Source of the DNA: Pseudooceanicola batsensis HTCC2597
GTDB lineage: Bacteria > Pseudomonadota > Alphaproteobacteria > Rhodobacterales > Rhodobacteraceae
DNA length: 64,000 bases
Reading direction: 5' to 3'
Assembly: GCF_000152725.1 (NCBI RefSeq)
Contig: NZ_AAMO01000008.1
Span: 1 to 64,000, forward strand
Made by a program: the position numbers and the translations under genes. Under the pieces are notes generated by a model, which did no database searches, had not been told where the DNA came from, and was given only the letters and a program-made list of their open reading frames with translations. Shown piece after piece: positions 25,748 through 33,662 of the stretch (position 1 is the stretch's first letter; each line of letters starts with the position of its first letter).

Positions 25748-27061
25748 TTGGAACCCTATCTCGTGGGAGTCATCGGCATCGTGGTGATGCTGGTCATGAT
25801 ATTCGCCCAGGTCCCGATCGGGGTGGCCATGGGAATAGCCGGGGTCGTGACGTTCAGCGTCATCCGGGGCAGCTTCGAGGCATCCCTGACCCTGTTCGGC
25901 ACGGAGACCGTCGGAAAGATCGGCAGCCCCGAACTGGCCATTATCCCTCTCTTTCTCCTGATGGGGAGTTTCGCCACGGTCGGAGGGCTGTCCGGCGACC
26001 TCTACCGCTTGGCGCAATCCTTCATCGGGCATGTCCGTGGGGGTCTCGCCATGGCCACCATCGGGGGCTGCGCGGGGTTCGGCGCGGTCTGCGGGTCGTC
26101 CATCGCCACCGCCTCGACCATGACGCGTGTGTCGTTGCCGGAGATGATGAGCCGCAACTATTCGGAAAAGCTCGCCACCGGATCCGTCGCGGCCGGCGGG
26201 ACCCTCGGCATGCTGATCCCGCCGTCGATCATCCTGGTCCTCTACGGCGTACTGACCGAGCAGTTCGTGAAGACCCTGTTCGTGGCCGCACTGTTGCCGG
26301 CGGTTCTTGCCGTCGCCCTGCATCTGGTGACGATTGCCGTCCTCGTGCGACGCAACACTGAAATGGGCCCCTCGGGCCCCCGCGAGAACTGGTCCGCCAC
26401 CGGCGCCGCTCTGAAGCAGGGCTGGGCCGCGATCCTGCTGATGTTCGTCGTTACGGGCGGAATCTACGGCGGCATCTTCTCGGTCAACGAAAGCGCCGCA
26501 GTCGGAGCCTTCCTTGCCTTTCTCATCGCTCTTCTGCGCGGCCGCCTGACGCGCGCGAACTTCTGGTTGGCGCTGCGCGAGACCGCCAGCACCACCTCGA
26601 TGATCTACCTGATGGTGATCGGCGCCTCGATCTTCACCTACGCAGTCACGGTATCGGGCCTGCCGCAGGTGATGGTCGACGGGATCCGGGCGACGGATCT
26701 GCCCGGGACCTGGGTCGTGTTGCTGCTCATGTTGATGTACCTGATCCTAGGGGCGATCTTCGACACGATCTCCTCGATGGTGATCACGATGCCCTTCGTC
26801 TTCCCGCTGATCCTCGATTACGGCTATGATCCGATCTGGTGGGGTGTCCTGACCATCATGGTGATCGAGATCGGGATGATCACGCCGCCGATTGGAATGA
26901 ACGTCTTTGTCATCAAGGCGATGCTGCCCGACACGCGGATCGGCACGATATACTCGGGCGTCGCCCCCTTCATCGTGGCCGATATCATCCGCCTGGGCAT
27001 CATCATCGCCTTCCCGGCGATCGCGCTTTTCCTGGTCGACTACTTCGGATTGCCAAGGTGA
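25748..27061 (+). CDS. dctM: TRAP transporter large permease (DctM type)
   Basis: 437-residue channel subunit. AGFGAVCGSSIATASTMTRVSLPEM, YSEKLATGSVAAGGTLGMLIPPS and MVIEIGMITPPIGMNVFVIKAM are typical DctM segments, and hydropathy gives about a dozen membrane spans. The start appears to be TTG at 25748, with GAGG twelve bases before; a GTG at 25763 is the alternative. It closes the rightward operon that begins with the hydrolase at 19479. Confidence 0.92.
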   Translation: MEPYLVGVIGIVVMLVMIFAQVPIGVAMGIAGVVTFSVIRGSFEASLTLFGTETVGKIGSPELAIIPLFLLMGSFATVGGLSGDLYRLAQSFIGHVRGGLAMATIGGCAGFGAVCGSSIATASTMTRVSLPEMMSRNYSEKLATGSVAAGGTLGMLIPPSIILVLYGVLTEQFVKTLFVAALLPAVLAVALHLVTIAVLVRRNTEMGPSGPRENWSATGAALKQGWAAILLMFVVTGGIYGGIFSVNESAAVGAFLAFLIALLRGRLTRANFWLALRETASTTSMIYLMVIGASIFTYAVTVSGLPQVMVDGIRATDLPGTWVVLLLMLMYLILGAIFDTISSMVITMPFVFPLILDYGYDPIWWGVLTIMVIEIGMITPPIGMNVFVIKAMLPDTRIGTIYSGVAPFIVADIIRLGIIIAFPAIALFLVDYFGLPR

Positions 27062-27395
27062 CGCGAAGCCCCTTTCCGGAGATGGGCCGGCGGAGCGGGT
27101 CGATCAGCCCAGCGGATCCGGGGTCCGCGCCAGCCCCGTCACCTTGCACGAGGCGCCCCTCGTAAGCTCATCACGATCATGACCGTGGTGACTCGAAAAG
27201 ATGCAAGGTCCGGTTGCGGTGTGGAAGCGCGCGCCTGCGGGCGCCGGATGCGGTGCGAGGTATCCTTCGGCGCGATTGGAGCGTAGATCCCGGTCCGGAC
27301 AAATTGCCTCGGAGGGCGGGACAGGATAGACCGGTCGCGCGCGGCCCGCGCTCGCGATCGCGACGGGCTGGCGCACGAGAAACGGAGATCCGACC
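27062..27395. other. Intergenic region without a gene
   Basis: 334 bp after dctM. I see no coding frame I can support. It holds a small hairpin ACGAGG/CCTCGT (27148-27153, 27158-27163) with no T-tract, and a separated inverted pair ACCTTGCA (27141-27148) / TGCAAGGT (27202-27209) that could be a regulatory site. Confidence 0.4.
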
Positions 27396-28550
27396 ATGCA
27401 GCCATTCATCTTCAACACCACGAAGTCCATCGTCTTCCGGCCCGGCGCGTCGGCCGAGCTTGCCGATGTCGCCGGCTCGCTGCTCGGCGAGCGGGTGCTC
27501 TTCGTGACCGATCCGGGGCTGCGCGGTCTGGGGCTCTGCGACAAGGCGCTGGCGTCGCTGGAAGCGGCCGGGGGCGAGGTGGTCGTCTTCGACAAGGTCG
27601 AGGCCGATCCCTCGCGCGCGACGCTCGAGAAGGCGTGCGAGGCCGGGCGCGGCTGCACCGGCGTCGTCGGTTTCGGCGGCGGCTCGTCGCTCGATATCGC
27701 CAAGGTCGCGGCGCTGCTTCTGGGGTCGGGCGAGGATTTGGACGAGGCCTGGGGCGTGGGCCAGGCCAAGGGGCCGCGCCTGCCGCTGGTGCTGGTGCCG
27801 ACGACCGCCGGCACCGGGTCCGAGGTCACGCCCGTCGCGATCATCACGGTCGGCGAAGAGGAAAAACGCGGGGTCTCCTCGCCGGTGATCCTGCCCGACA
27901 TCGCCATCCTCGACGCGGACCTGACACTTGGCCTGCCGGCACCGATCACCGCGGCGACCGGGGTGGACGCCATGGTTCATGCCATCGAGGCCTATGCCTC
28001 TGCGAACGCCAACAACAACCCGCTGAGCAGGATGCTCTCGCGGGAGGCGCTGCGGCTTCTGGGCGGGAACATCCGGACCGTGGTAACGGATCCGGGCAAT
28101 GTCGAGGCGCGGGGCGCGATGCTTCTCGGGTCGATGCTGGCCGGGCAGGCGTTCGCCAATTCTCCGGTCGCCGCGGTTCATGCGCTCGCCTATCCCATCG
28201 GCGGGACCTTCCACATCCCGCACGGTCTCTCGAACGCGCTGGTTCTGCCGCATGTGCTGCGCTTCAACGCGCCCGACGCCCATGCGCTCTATGCCGAGAT
28301 CGCGGCGGATGCATTCCCCGCCCTGGCAGAGGTCGAGGGCGCGCAGGCCCGGTGCGCGGCCTTCATCGAGGCGCTCGCGGATCTCGCGGTCGAGCTCGGC
28401 ATGCCGACCCGGCTGCGCGACGTCTCGATTCCCGAGGATGCGCTGGAAAAGATGGCATCGGATTCCATGCTGCAGCAGCGGCTTCTGGTCAACAACCCCC
28501 GCCCCGTGTCCGAAGCGGATGCGCTGGCGATCTACCGGGCCGCCTGGTGA
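27396..28550 (+). CDS. Iron-containing alcohol dehydrogenase
   Basis: 384-residue type III (Fe-dependent) alcohol dehydrogenase, NAD(P)-linked. The nucleotide site is VVGFGGGSSLDIAK and VPTTAGTGSEVTPVAI. Iron ligands are expected in GVDAMVHAIEAY (Asp and His near residues 190-195) and in the PHGLSNALVLPHVLRFN segment (two His near 270-280). The length is normal. It overlaps the thioesterase start in TGATG, so the two are coupled. Close relatives include maleylacetate reductase and 1,3-propanediol or lactaldehyde dehydrogenases, so the substrate is open. Confidence 0.9.
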   Translation: MQPFIFNTTKSIVFRPGASAELADVAGSLLGERVLFVTDPGLRGLGLCDKALASLEAAGGEVVVFDKVEADPSRATLEKACEAGRGCTGVVGFGGGSSLDIAKVAALLLGSGEDLDEAWGVGQAKGPRLPLVLVPTTAGTGSEVTPVAIITVGEEEKRGVSSPVILPDIAILDADLTLGLPAPITAATGVDAMVHAIEAYASANANNNPLSRMLSREALRLLGGNIRTVVTDPGNVEARGAMLLGSMLAGQAFANSPVAAVHALAYPIGGTFHIPHGLSNALVLPHVLRFNAPDAHALYAEIAADAFPALAEVEGAQARCAAFIEALADLAVELGMPTRLRDVSIPEDALEKMASDSMLQQRLLVNNPRPVSEADALAIYRAAW

Positions 28551-28987
28551 TGCCGGCGCCCCGTCCGCGCCGTGCCGACTACGTCGCCTTTCGGCAGCTG
28601 CAGACCCGCTGGATGGACAACGACATCTACGGGCACATGAACAACGTCGTGCACTATTCGCTGTTCGACACGGCGGTGAATGGCTGGCTGATGGATCAGG
28701 GGCTGCTCGATCCGAAGACCTCGGACAGCTACGGACTGGTGGTGGAGACGGGCTGCAAATATTTCGCCGAGATGCAGTTCCCCGACCTCGTCCATGCGGG
28801 GCTCAGGATCGCGCGCATCGGCGGCTCTTCCGTCCGGTTCGAGATCGCGCTGTTCCGCAACGAGGACGACGAGGCCGCGGCCGAGGGCTTTTTCGTCCAT
28901 GTCTACGTCGGCCGCGACACGCACCGACCGGTCCCGATCGATGGCGCCCGTCGCGCGGCGTTCCAGACCCTGCTGGTCGAGGCTTAG
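28550..28987 (+). CDS. 4-hydroxybenzoyl-CoA-type hotdog thioesterase
   Basis: 145-residue hotdog protein. TRWMDNDIYGHMNNVVHYSLFDTAVNGWL has the Asp-xxxYGH-MNN pattern of the 4-hydroxybenzoyl-CoA/YbgC thioesterase group. The ATG at 28550 overlaps the dehydrogenase stop; the much longer open frame in another phase is a shadow. It overlaps the convergent SDR gene by 4 bp. It probably hydrolyses a short or aryl acyl-CoA. Confidence 0.85.
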   Translation: MPAPRPRRADYVAFRQLQTRWMDNDIYGHMNNVVHYSLFDTAVNGWLMDQGLLDPKTSDSYGLVVETGCKYFAEMQFPDLVHAGLRIARIGGSSVRFEIALFRNEDDEAAAEGFFVHVYVGRDTHRPVPIDGARRAAFQTLLVEA

Positions 28988-29742
28988 TCGGCGGTCCAGC
29001 CACCGTCGAGCATGACCGAGGAGCCGGTCATCAGGGCCGATGCGTCCGAGGCGAGGAAAACCGCGGCCCCCACGATGTCCGAGGGTTGTCCGATGCGGCC
29101 GAGCTTGATCTTGGACAGCACCTGTTCCTTGAAGGCGGGGTCTTCGAAGAAGGGCGCCGTCAGCGGGGTCTCGATGAAGGTCGGGCAGATCGTGTTGACC
29201 CGGATGCCCTGCGGGCCCAGTTCGACCGCAAGTGCCCGGGTGAACCCCTCGACCGCCCATTTCGACGCGCAATAGAGCGTGCGGTTCGCGGCGCCCACGT
29301 GGCCCATCTGGCTGGACATGGTGATGACCGAGCCCGTCACCGCATCCTCCAGCATCCGCGAGACGACGGCCCGGGTCATCAGGATCGTCGCCCGAACGTT
29401 GAGGTCCAGGACCGCGTCGATATCTTCGTCCACGACCTCGGTCAGCGGTTTCGGGCGATTGGTCCCCGCGTTGTTGAGAAGGATGTGGTAGGCCTCGCGA
29501 TCGGCGAGCGCTGCCGTCACGGCCGCCTGATCGGTAATGTCGAGTGGCATCACATCACAGGTCCCGCCAGAGGCGCGGATCTCCTCCGACAGCGCGTTCA
29601 GCTCTTCCTGCGAACGGGCGCAGAGCGTGACCTCGGCCCCCGCGGCGGCATAGCCCAGGGCGATGGCACGACCGATGCCGCGCCCTGCCCCCGTCACCAG
29701 GGCGCGGCGCCCGTCCAGGCGGAATGTTGGCAGGTCGGTCAT
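28984..29742 (-). CDS. Short-chain dehydrogenase/reductase
   Basis: 252-residue classical SDR. The cofactor loop is VTGAGRGIGRAIALGYAAAG, LLNNAGTNRP is the NNAG motif, and the catalytic Ser/Tyr/Lys lie in MSSQMGHVG and LYCASKWAVEGF. It resembles gluconate 5-dehydrogenase and 3-oxoacyl reductase-like sugar-acid oxidoreductases. It lies 3 bp after tctA and closes the leftward tctCBA operon, so it probably acts on the imported carboxylate or a product of it. Confidence 0.9.
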   Translation of the reverse strand: MTDLPTFRLDGRRALVTGAGRGIGRAIALGYAAAGAEVTLCARSQEELNALSEEIRASGGTCDVMPLDITDQAAVTAALADREAYHILLNNAGTNRPKPLTEVVDEDIDAVLDLNVRATILMTRAVVSRMLEDAVTGSVITMSSQMGHVGAANRTLYCASKWAVEGFTRALAVELGPQGIRVNTICPTFIETPLTAPFFEDPAFKEQVLSKIKLGRIGQPSDIVGAAVFLASDASALMTGSSVMLDGGWTAD

Positions 29743-29745
29743 GGC

Positions 29746-31257
29746 TCAGCCCTCCGGTTTCGGATTGTTCCGACGTTTCAGACGTTTCATCACGAAGGGT
29801 ACAAGCACGGCGAGGATCAGCGCAACCACCAGCCCCAGCGAGATGGGCCGCTCGAGAAAGATCGTCAGGTCGCCGCGGCTCAGTTGCCATGTGCGCAGCA
29901 GGTTCCCCTCCATCATCCGGCCCAGCAGCAGGCCGATGACCATGGCGACCACAGGATAATTGTAGTGTTTCATGATCAGCCCGAGGATCGCGGCCGCCGC
30001 CAGCGTGATCGGGCCGACCATGGAGTTGGACACGGCGTAGCTGCCCAGCACCGTCAGCGTCGTGATCACCGGCAGCAGGAACTTCAGCGGGACCTTCACG
30101 ATGGTCACCGCGACCCGCAGGAACAGCAGCCCCAAGCCGGCCAGCAAGAGCGCCTGGACCAGGTTCCCGCCGATGATCGCATAGACCACGTCCTTGTTAT
30201 CCGAGATGAACCGCGGGCCGCCGGTGACATTGTGCATGGCGAAGGCGCCCAGCATGATCGCCGTGCCGGCGCCCCCCGGAATGCCGAGCGCCAGCAGGGC
30301 GACCATCGACCCGCCCTCGGAGCTCGAGTTCGCCGCTTCCGCGGCAACGACGCCCTCAGGGTGACCGGTCCCGAATGCGTCCCGGTTGGGCGACCGGCTG
30401 CGGGCGTAGGAATAGCTGACCAGGTTCGCCACGGTCGAGCCGACCCCCGGCACTGTACCGACCAGCGATCCGATCAATCCGCCGCGAAGGACCAGATACC
30501 AGTTGCGGAAGGCCTGGACGAAACCGCGTGCGATCAGCGACAGCCGCACCTCGCGGGCGCCCGCATCCGCCACGATGTATTCGCTCTTGACCAGGGCGAA
30601 GATCTCGGACGCGGCGAAGAGCCCGATGATCGCTGCCGTTGTCGATATGCCGTCCAGCATCCAGATCGAGCCCATCGTGCCGCGCATGACCCCGGAAGAG
30701 CTCATGCCGATGGTGCCGATCATGAGACCGAGCGCCCCGGCCAGAACGCCGCGCCAGAAATACCTGCCCGACAGTGCGGCGATCAAGAAAAGGCCGGCCA
30801 ACGCGATCAGGAACAACTCGGGCGCGCCGAGTTTCAGCACCAGCCGCGAAATGGGTTCCAGGATCACGAAGAGCAGCGCATAGCCGATCACCGTGCCCAC
30901 GGTCGACGCAGCCAGCGCCAGGCCGAGCGCCTCGTTGTGCCGTCCCTGACGGGACATAGGATAGCCGTCGAAACATGTGGCGATGGCAGCGGTGGTGCCC
31001 GGGACGTTCATCAGGATCGCCGGGACCGACCCGCCGAACCCGCCCCCGGTGAAGATGGCGGTGAGGAACAGGATGGCCGACAGGAAATCCATGTAGAGCG
31101 TGAATGGCAGGAAGACGGCCATGGCGATCGGCACGGAAAGGCCCGGCAGAACGCCGAAGACAAGCCCGATCAGCAGCCCGACCGGGACGACTGCCCAGGC
31201 GAAGGGATTGCTGGCGAGAAGCGACAGCGCGTCGCTGAAAGCGGCAAGATCGATCAT
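29746..31257 (-). CDS. tctA: Tripartite tricarboxylate transporter large permease (TctA)
   Basis: 503-residue inner-membrane protein with about 11-12 spans. Characteristic TctA segments are GVLPGLSVPIAMAVFLPFT near the N terminus, MNVPGTTAAIATCFDGYPM, GTVPGVGSTVANLVSYSYA and LALGIPGGAGTAIMLGAF. It forms the transport channel with TctB and receives ligand from TctC. The start lies 3 bp after the tctB stop. The substrate group of the family is carboxylates. Confidence 0.93.
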   Translation of the reverse strand: MIDLAAFSDALSLLASNPFAWAVVPVGLLIGLVFGVLPGLSVPIAMAVFLPFTLYMDFLSAILFLTAIFTGGGFGGSVPAILMNVPGTTAAIATCFDGYPMSRQGRHNEALGLALAASTVGTVIGYALLFVILEPISRLVLKLGAPELFLIALAGLFLIAALSGRYFWRGVLAGALGLMIGTIGMSSSGVMRGTMGSIWMLDGISTTAAIIGLFAASEIFALVKSEYIVADAGAREVRLSLIARGFVQAFRNWYLVLRGGLIGSLVGTVPGVGSTVANLVSYSYARSRSPNRDAFGTGHPEGVVAAEAANSSSEGGSMVALLALGIPGGAGTAIMLGAFAMHNVTGGPRFISDNKDVVYAIIGGNLVQALLLAGLGLLFLRVAVTIVKVPLKFLLPVITTLTVLGSYAVSNSMVGPITLAAAAILGLIMKHYNYPVVAMVIGLLLGRMMEGNLLRTWQLSRGDLTIFLERPISLGLVVALILAVLVPFVMKRLKRRNNPKPEG

Positions 31258-31260
31258 GTC

Positions 31261-31743
31261 TCAGAGCACCAGCGTCGGAATGGGAATGGAGAGCATTTCC
31301 TCGATGGCCCAGACGGGCAACAGCCCAGCGGCGAGTGAGAAGGCGAGAACGATGCGCCAGTCACGGGCCCCCTGCAACACCATGCTGAGGGCGACATAAA
31401 CCACCGTGGCCACGTCGAAACCGATCACGGGCATCAGCAGGACATAGACCGCCAAGAGCCCTGCGGCGATCGGAGTGCCGTATTTGGCGGCAAAGGTCGT
31501 TCGCGGAATGTCGGAAACCGGGGCGAGGTCGGTGCCCCGCGCGATCCGGCGCGCCTCGGCCACCGCGAGGACCAGGATCAGCGCCAGAGAGAATGCGGCG
31601 GCGGGGCCGATCAGAAGCATGTTCTGGACCTTGGCCTGCGCCGTCCACGCGTCGATCACGTACCAGATGCTGAAAGCGGCGAAGGCGGCAAGCAGGGCAA
31701 GGTGCCCTGCCCCGCCGGTCAGGTGGCGCGTAAGCCGTCTCAT
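31261..31743 (-). CDS. tctB: Tripartite tricarboxylate transporter small permease (TctB)
   Basis: 160-residue membrane protein with four hydrophobic segments, the normal TctB layout. ATG at 31743 (MRRLTRHL) has GGGAGGGGGA upstream; the longer frame has none. It is located between tctC and tctA as in other Tct operons. Confidence 0.88.
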   Translation of the reverse strand: MRRLTRHLTGGAGHLALLAAFAAFSIWYVIDAWTAQAKVQNMLLIGPAAAFSLALILVLAVAEARRIARGTDLAPVSDIPRTTFAAKYGTPIAAGLLAVYVLLMPVIGFDVATVVYVALSMVLQGARDWRIVLAFSLAAGLLPVWAIEEMLSIPIPTLVL

Positions 31744-31766
31744 GTCATTCCCCCTCCCGGAACGTA

Positions 31767-31791
31767 GCGCGAGGGCGATCTGCCCCCGCGC
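31767..31791. other. Intercistronic hairpin between tctC and tctB
   Basis: GCGCGAGGGC (31767-31776) and GCCCCCGCGC (31782-31791) pair at 9 of 10 positions around a 5-base loop. No T-tract follows on the transcribed strand. It has the same place and likely role as the dctP-dctQ hairpins. Confidence 0.55.
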
Positions 31792-31803
31792 CGTCGTCAT
31801 GTC

Positions 31804-32793
31804 TTATTGCAGGGCATCGATATACTGTTCGAACACCTCGTAGCTCTGGTTCAGCGATGCGGCCGTAGCCTCGGGACCCATCCATTGACCACCGATCTGG
31901 CCCTCGGCGATGAAGGCCTTGAAATCCTCGCGTTCCAGCATCCGGCGGTAGGCGTCCTTCAGTTGCTCGTAGGTTTCCGGGTGGTTTTCGAAAAAGCTCT
32001 GATGCACCGTGAAGGTCCGCAGGTCGGCGGCCAGCAGCGGGATCTCGACGTCGTAGTTCGCGAGTACCTCGTTGATGTTCGGTGCCGCCCAGCGTTCGTC
32101 GGGCTGCTCCTTGATGACGGCGAGCGGGCGCACGTCTTCCGCAATGACGCTGGATCCGAGCGCGGAGATCACCGAGAATGTCACCTGGTTGCCCGCTAGT
32201 GCGGTCCGCATCGGCGCTCCGCCGTCATAGCTGATGAAGTTCACCGCATCCGCCGGCAGACCGAGCCGTTCGAGCATCACAACCGTGGCAAGATGTCCGC
32301 CGTCGCCGTTGATGATGGCCGAGCTCGCCTCGCCCGGATTTTCCTTGATGAAGTCGATCAACTCCTGCCCGGTCTGGAACGGCTGGTCCTTGTTCACCAG
32401 GATCACGTAGTAGTCCTGCCACTGCCCGTTTATGAAGTGGAACTTGTCCCAATCCAGCATTCCCTGGCCCCGAAGGATATTCGAGATCAGGTACGGGTTG
32501 ATCGGCGAGACCAGCGCAACGGAACCGTCGTCGGGCTGTTGCAGGAAGTAGGTGTGGCCGAGGGCTCCGCTGCCCCCCGGCCGGTTCATCACGGTCACCG
32601 GCACCCCCAGCTCTTCGGGCAGGAACTGGGCGATGGCTCGGGCCATGCGGTCGGCCGATCCGCCGGGGTTGAACGGCACCACGATGGTCAGCCGGCCCGG
32701 CTCGTAGCTTTCTTGTGCGACCGTCGGAGCGGCAAGCATCGACAGTGCCGCGATCCCGCCGAGAACGGCTCTTCTTCCCATTTTCAGGAACAT
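31804..32793 (-). CDS. tctC: Tripartite tricarboxylate transporter receptor (TctC/Bug)
   Basis: 329-residue periplasmic binding protein of the Bug family. The signal peptide begins MFLKMGRRAVLGGIAALSML and ends near PTVAQES. The ligand-pocket loops are LTIVVPFNPGGSADRMAR and VMNRPGGSGALGHTYF; the usual later Asp region is FISYDGGAPMRTALAGNQV. GGGAGGAATTCC precedes the ATG at 32793. It is the first gene of tctCBA-SDR and diverges from a GntR regulator. Confidence 0.92.
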   Translation of the reverse strand: MFLKMGRRAVLGGIAALSMLAAPTVAQESYEPGRLTIVVPFNPGGSADRMARAIAQFLPEELGVPVTVMNRPGGSGALGHTYFLQQPDDGSVALVSPINPYLISNILRGQGMLDWDKFHFINGQWQDYYVILVNKDQPFQTGQELIDFIKENPGEASSAIINGDGGHLATVVMLERLGLPADAVNFISYDGGAPMRTALAGNQVTFSVISALGSSVIAEDVRPLAVIKEQPDERWAAPNINEVLANYDVEIPLLAADLRTFTVHQSFFENHPETYEQLKDAYRRMLEREDFKAFIAEGQIGGQWMGPEATAASLNQSYEVFEQYIDALQ

Positions 32794-32862
32794 GGAATTC
32801 CTCCCTATATAGTTTCTCCCTCCGGACTGATTTGTCCGGACCATAACGATGGGAAGCTATTG

Positions 32863-32874
32863 ATTGCATACAAT
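32863..32874. promoter_or_regulatory. Candidate GntR/FCD operator 1
   Basis: ATTGCATACAAT, with dyad arms ATTG and CAAT, lies in the tctC/GntR divergent gap. The core TTGCATACAA recurs at 32915-32924. The form resembles the TTGT-ACAA type operators of FadR-group (FCD) GntR regulators. Confidence 0.5.
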
Positions 32875-32914
32875 ACGTCAAGTATAAACTTTCGCAGGGT
32901 TACAAAATGCAACT

Positions 32915-32924
32915 TTGCATACAA
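32915..32924. promoter_or_regulatory. Candidate GntR/FCD operator 2
   Basis: TTGCATACAA is identical to the core at 32864-32873, 51 bp away, and ends 8 bp before the GntR start. Spacing of about five helical turns would suit a looped or cooperative repressor. Confidence 0.5.
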
Positions 32925-32932
32925 GGACCACT

Positions 32933-33655
32933 GTGACAGCAGCGTTCGACAGCGGAAAGCCGACGGCGGCGGAGCGGGTTTACCGATCGGTCCGGGACTC
33001 CATTTCCTCGGGTCGCTTCTTCATCGGAGAGCGCTTGATCGAGGGGGCGCTTGCAGAGGAAGCCGCGGTGTCCCGCACGCCGGTCCGCGAAGCCCTGCGG
33101 CGTCTGGCCAGCGAAGGGTTCGTGACCCTTTCGCCACATGCAGGAGCCATTGTGAAGGGCTGGTCGGAGCGCGAGGTCAGGGATGTCTTCGAAACCCGCG
33201 CGCTGATCGAAAGCGCGGCCGCGGGACTTGCCGCGCGGCATGCCAATCCCGCCGACGTCGACCGATTGGCGGAAATGGCGGCCAGGATGGAGCCGCTGGC
33301 CAAGGCCTGCCCTCGCGACGTCATGGCCTATTCCGAGGCGAACCGAACCTTCCACGCCGAGATCCTCCGCATGTCCGGCAACCGCCGGATGGAGGAGATC
33401 GCGCTGAACCTCATGGACCTCGGTTTCCTTGTGCGGTCCTACGGCCAGTTCGAGACCGAGGATGTCGACCGCAGCCTGTCCGACCACCGCCAGCTGGTCA
33501 CCGCCATCCGCAATGGCGACGAACGTTGTGCCGAAGCGCTGATGCGCGCGCATATCTTGGCCGCCGCACGGATTTTCCGCGGCACCGAGGGCCAGCTCAC
33601 CCCGCGGGGCGTGCCGGAACGGCGACCCGGTCCGATCCCCGAAAACGAAAGGTAG
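32933..33655 (+). CDS. GntR-family regulator with FCD domain
   Basis: 240-residue regulator. The N-terminal GntR winged helix contains LIEGALAEEAAVSRTPVREALRRLASEGFVTL. The helical FCD domain has VFETRALIESAAAGLAA, a metal-site region NRTFHAEILRMSGNRR, and DHRQLVTAIRNGDERCAEALMRAHI. The GTG at 32933 is chosen because AAGGA lies before it; a TTG at 32915 would fall inside the repeat. It probably represses tctCBA-SDR and its own gene together with the downstream lyase. Confidence 0.88.
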   Translation: MTAAFDSGKPTAAERVYRSVRDSISSGRFFIGERLIEGALAEEAAVSRTPVREALRRLASEGFVTLSPHAGAIVKGWSEREVRDVFETRALIESAAAGLAARHANPADVDRLAEMAARMEPLAKACPRDVMAYSEANRTFHAEILRMSGNRRMEEIALNLMDLGFLVRSYGQFETEDVDRSLSDHRQLVTAIRNGDERCAEALMRAHILAAARIFRGTEGQLTPRGVPERRPGPIPENER

Positions 33656-33662
33656 AACCCTG

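Noticed and set aside
28099..31338. A 1079-codon open frame on the plus strand
   Set aside because: It runs antisense through tctA and the SDR gene and out of frame through the dehydrogenase and thioesterase. Its arginine/histidine/aspartate-rich composition is typical of GC-rich shadow frames and shows no domain.
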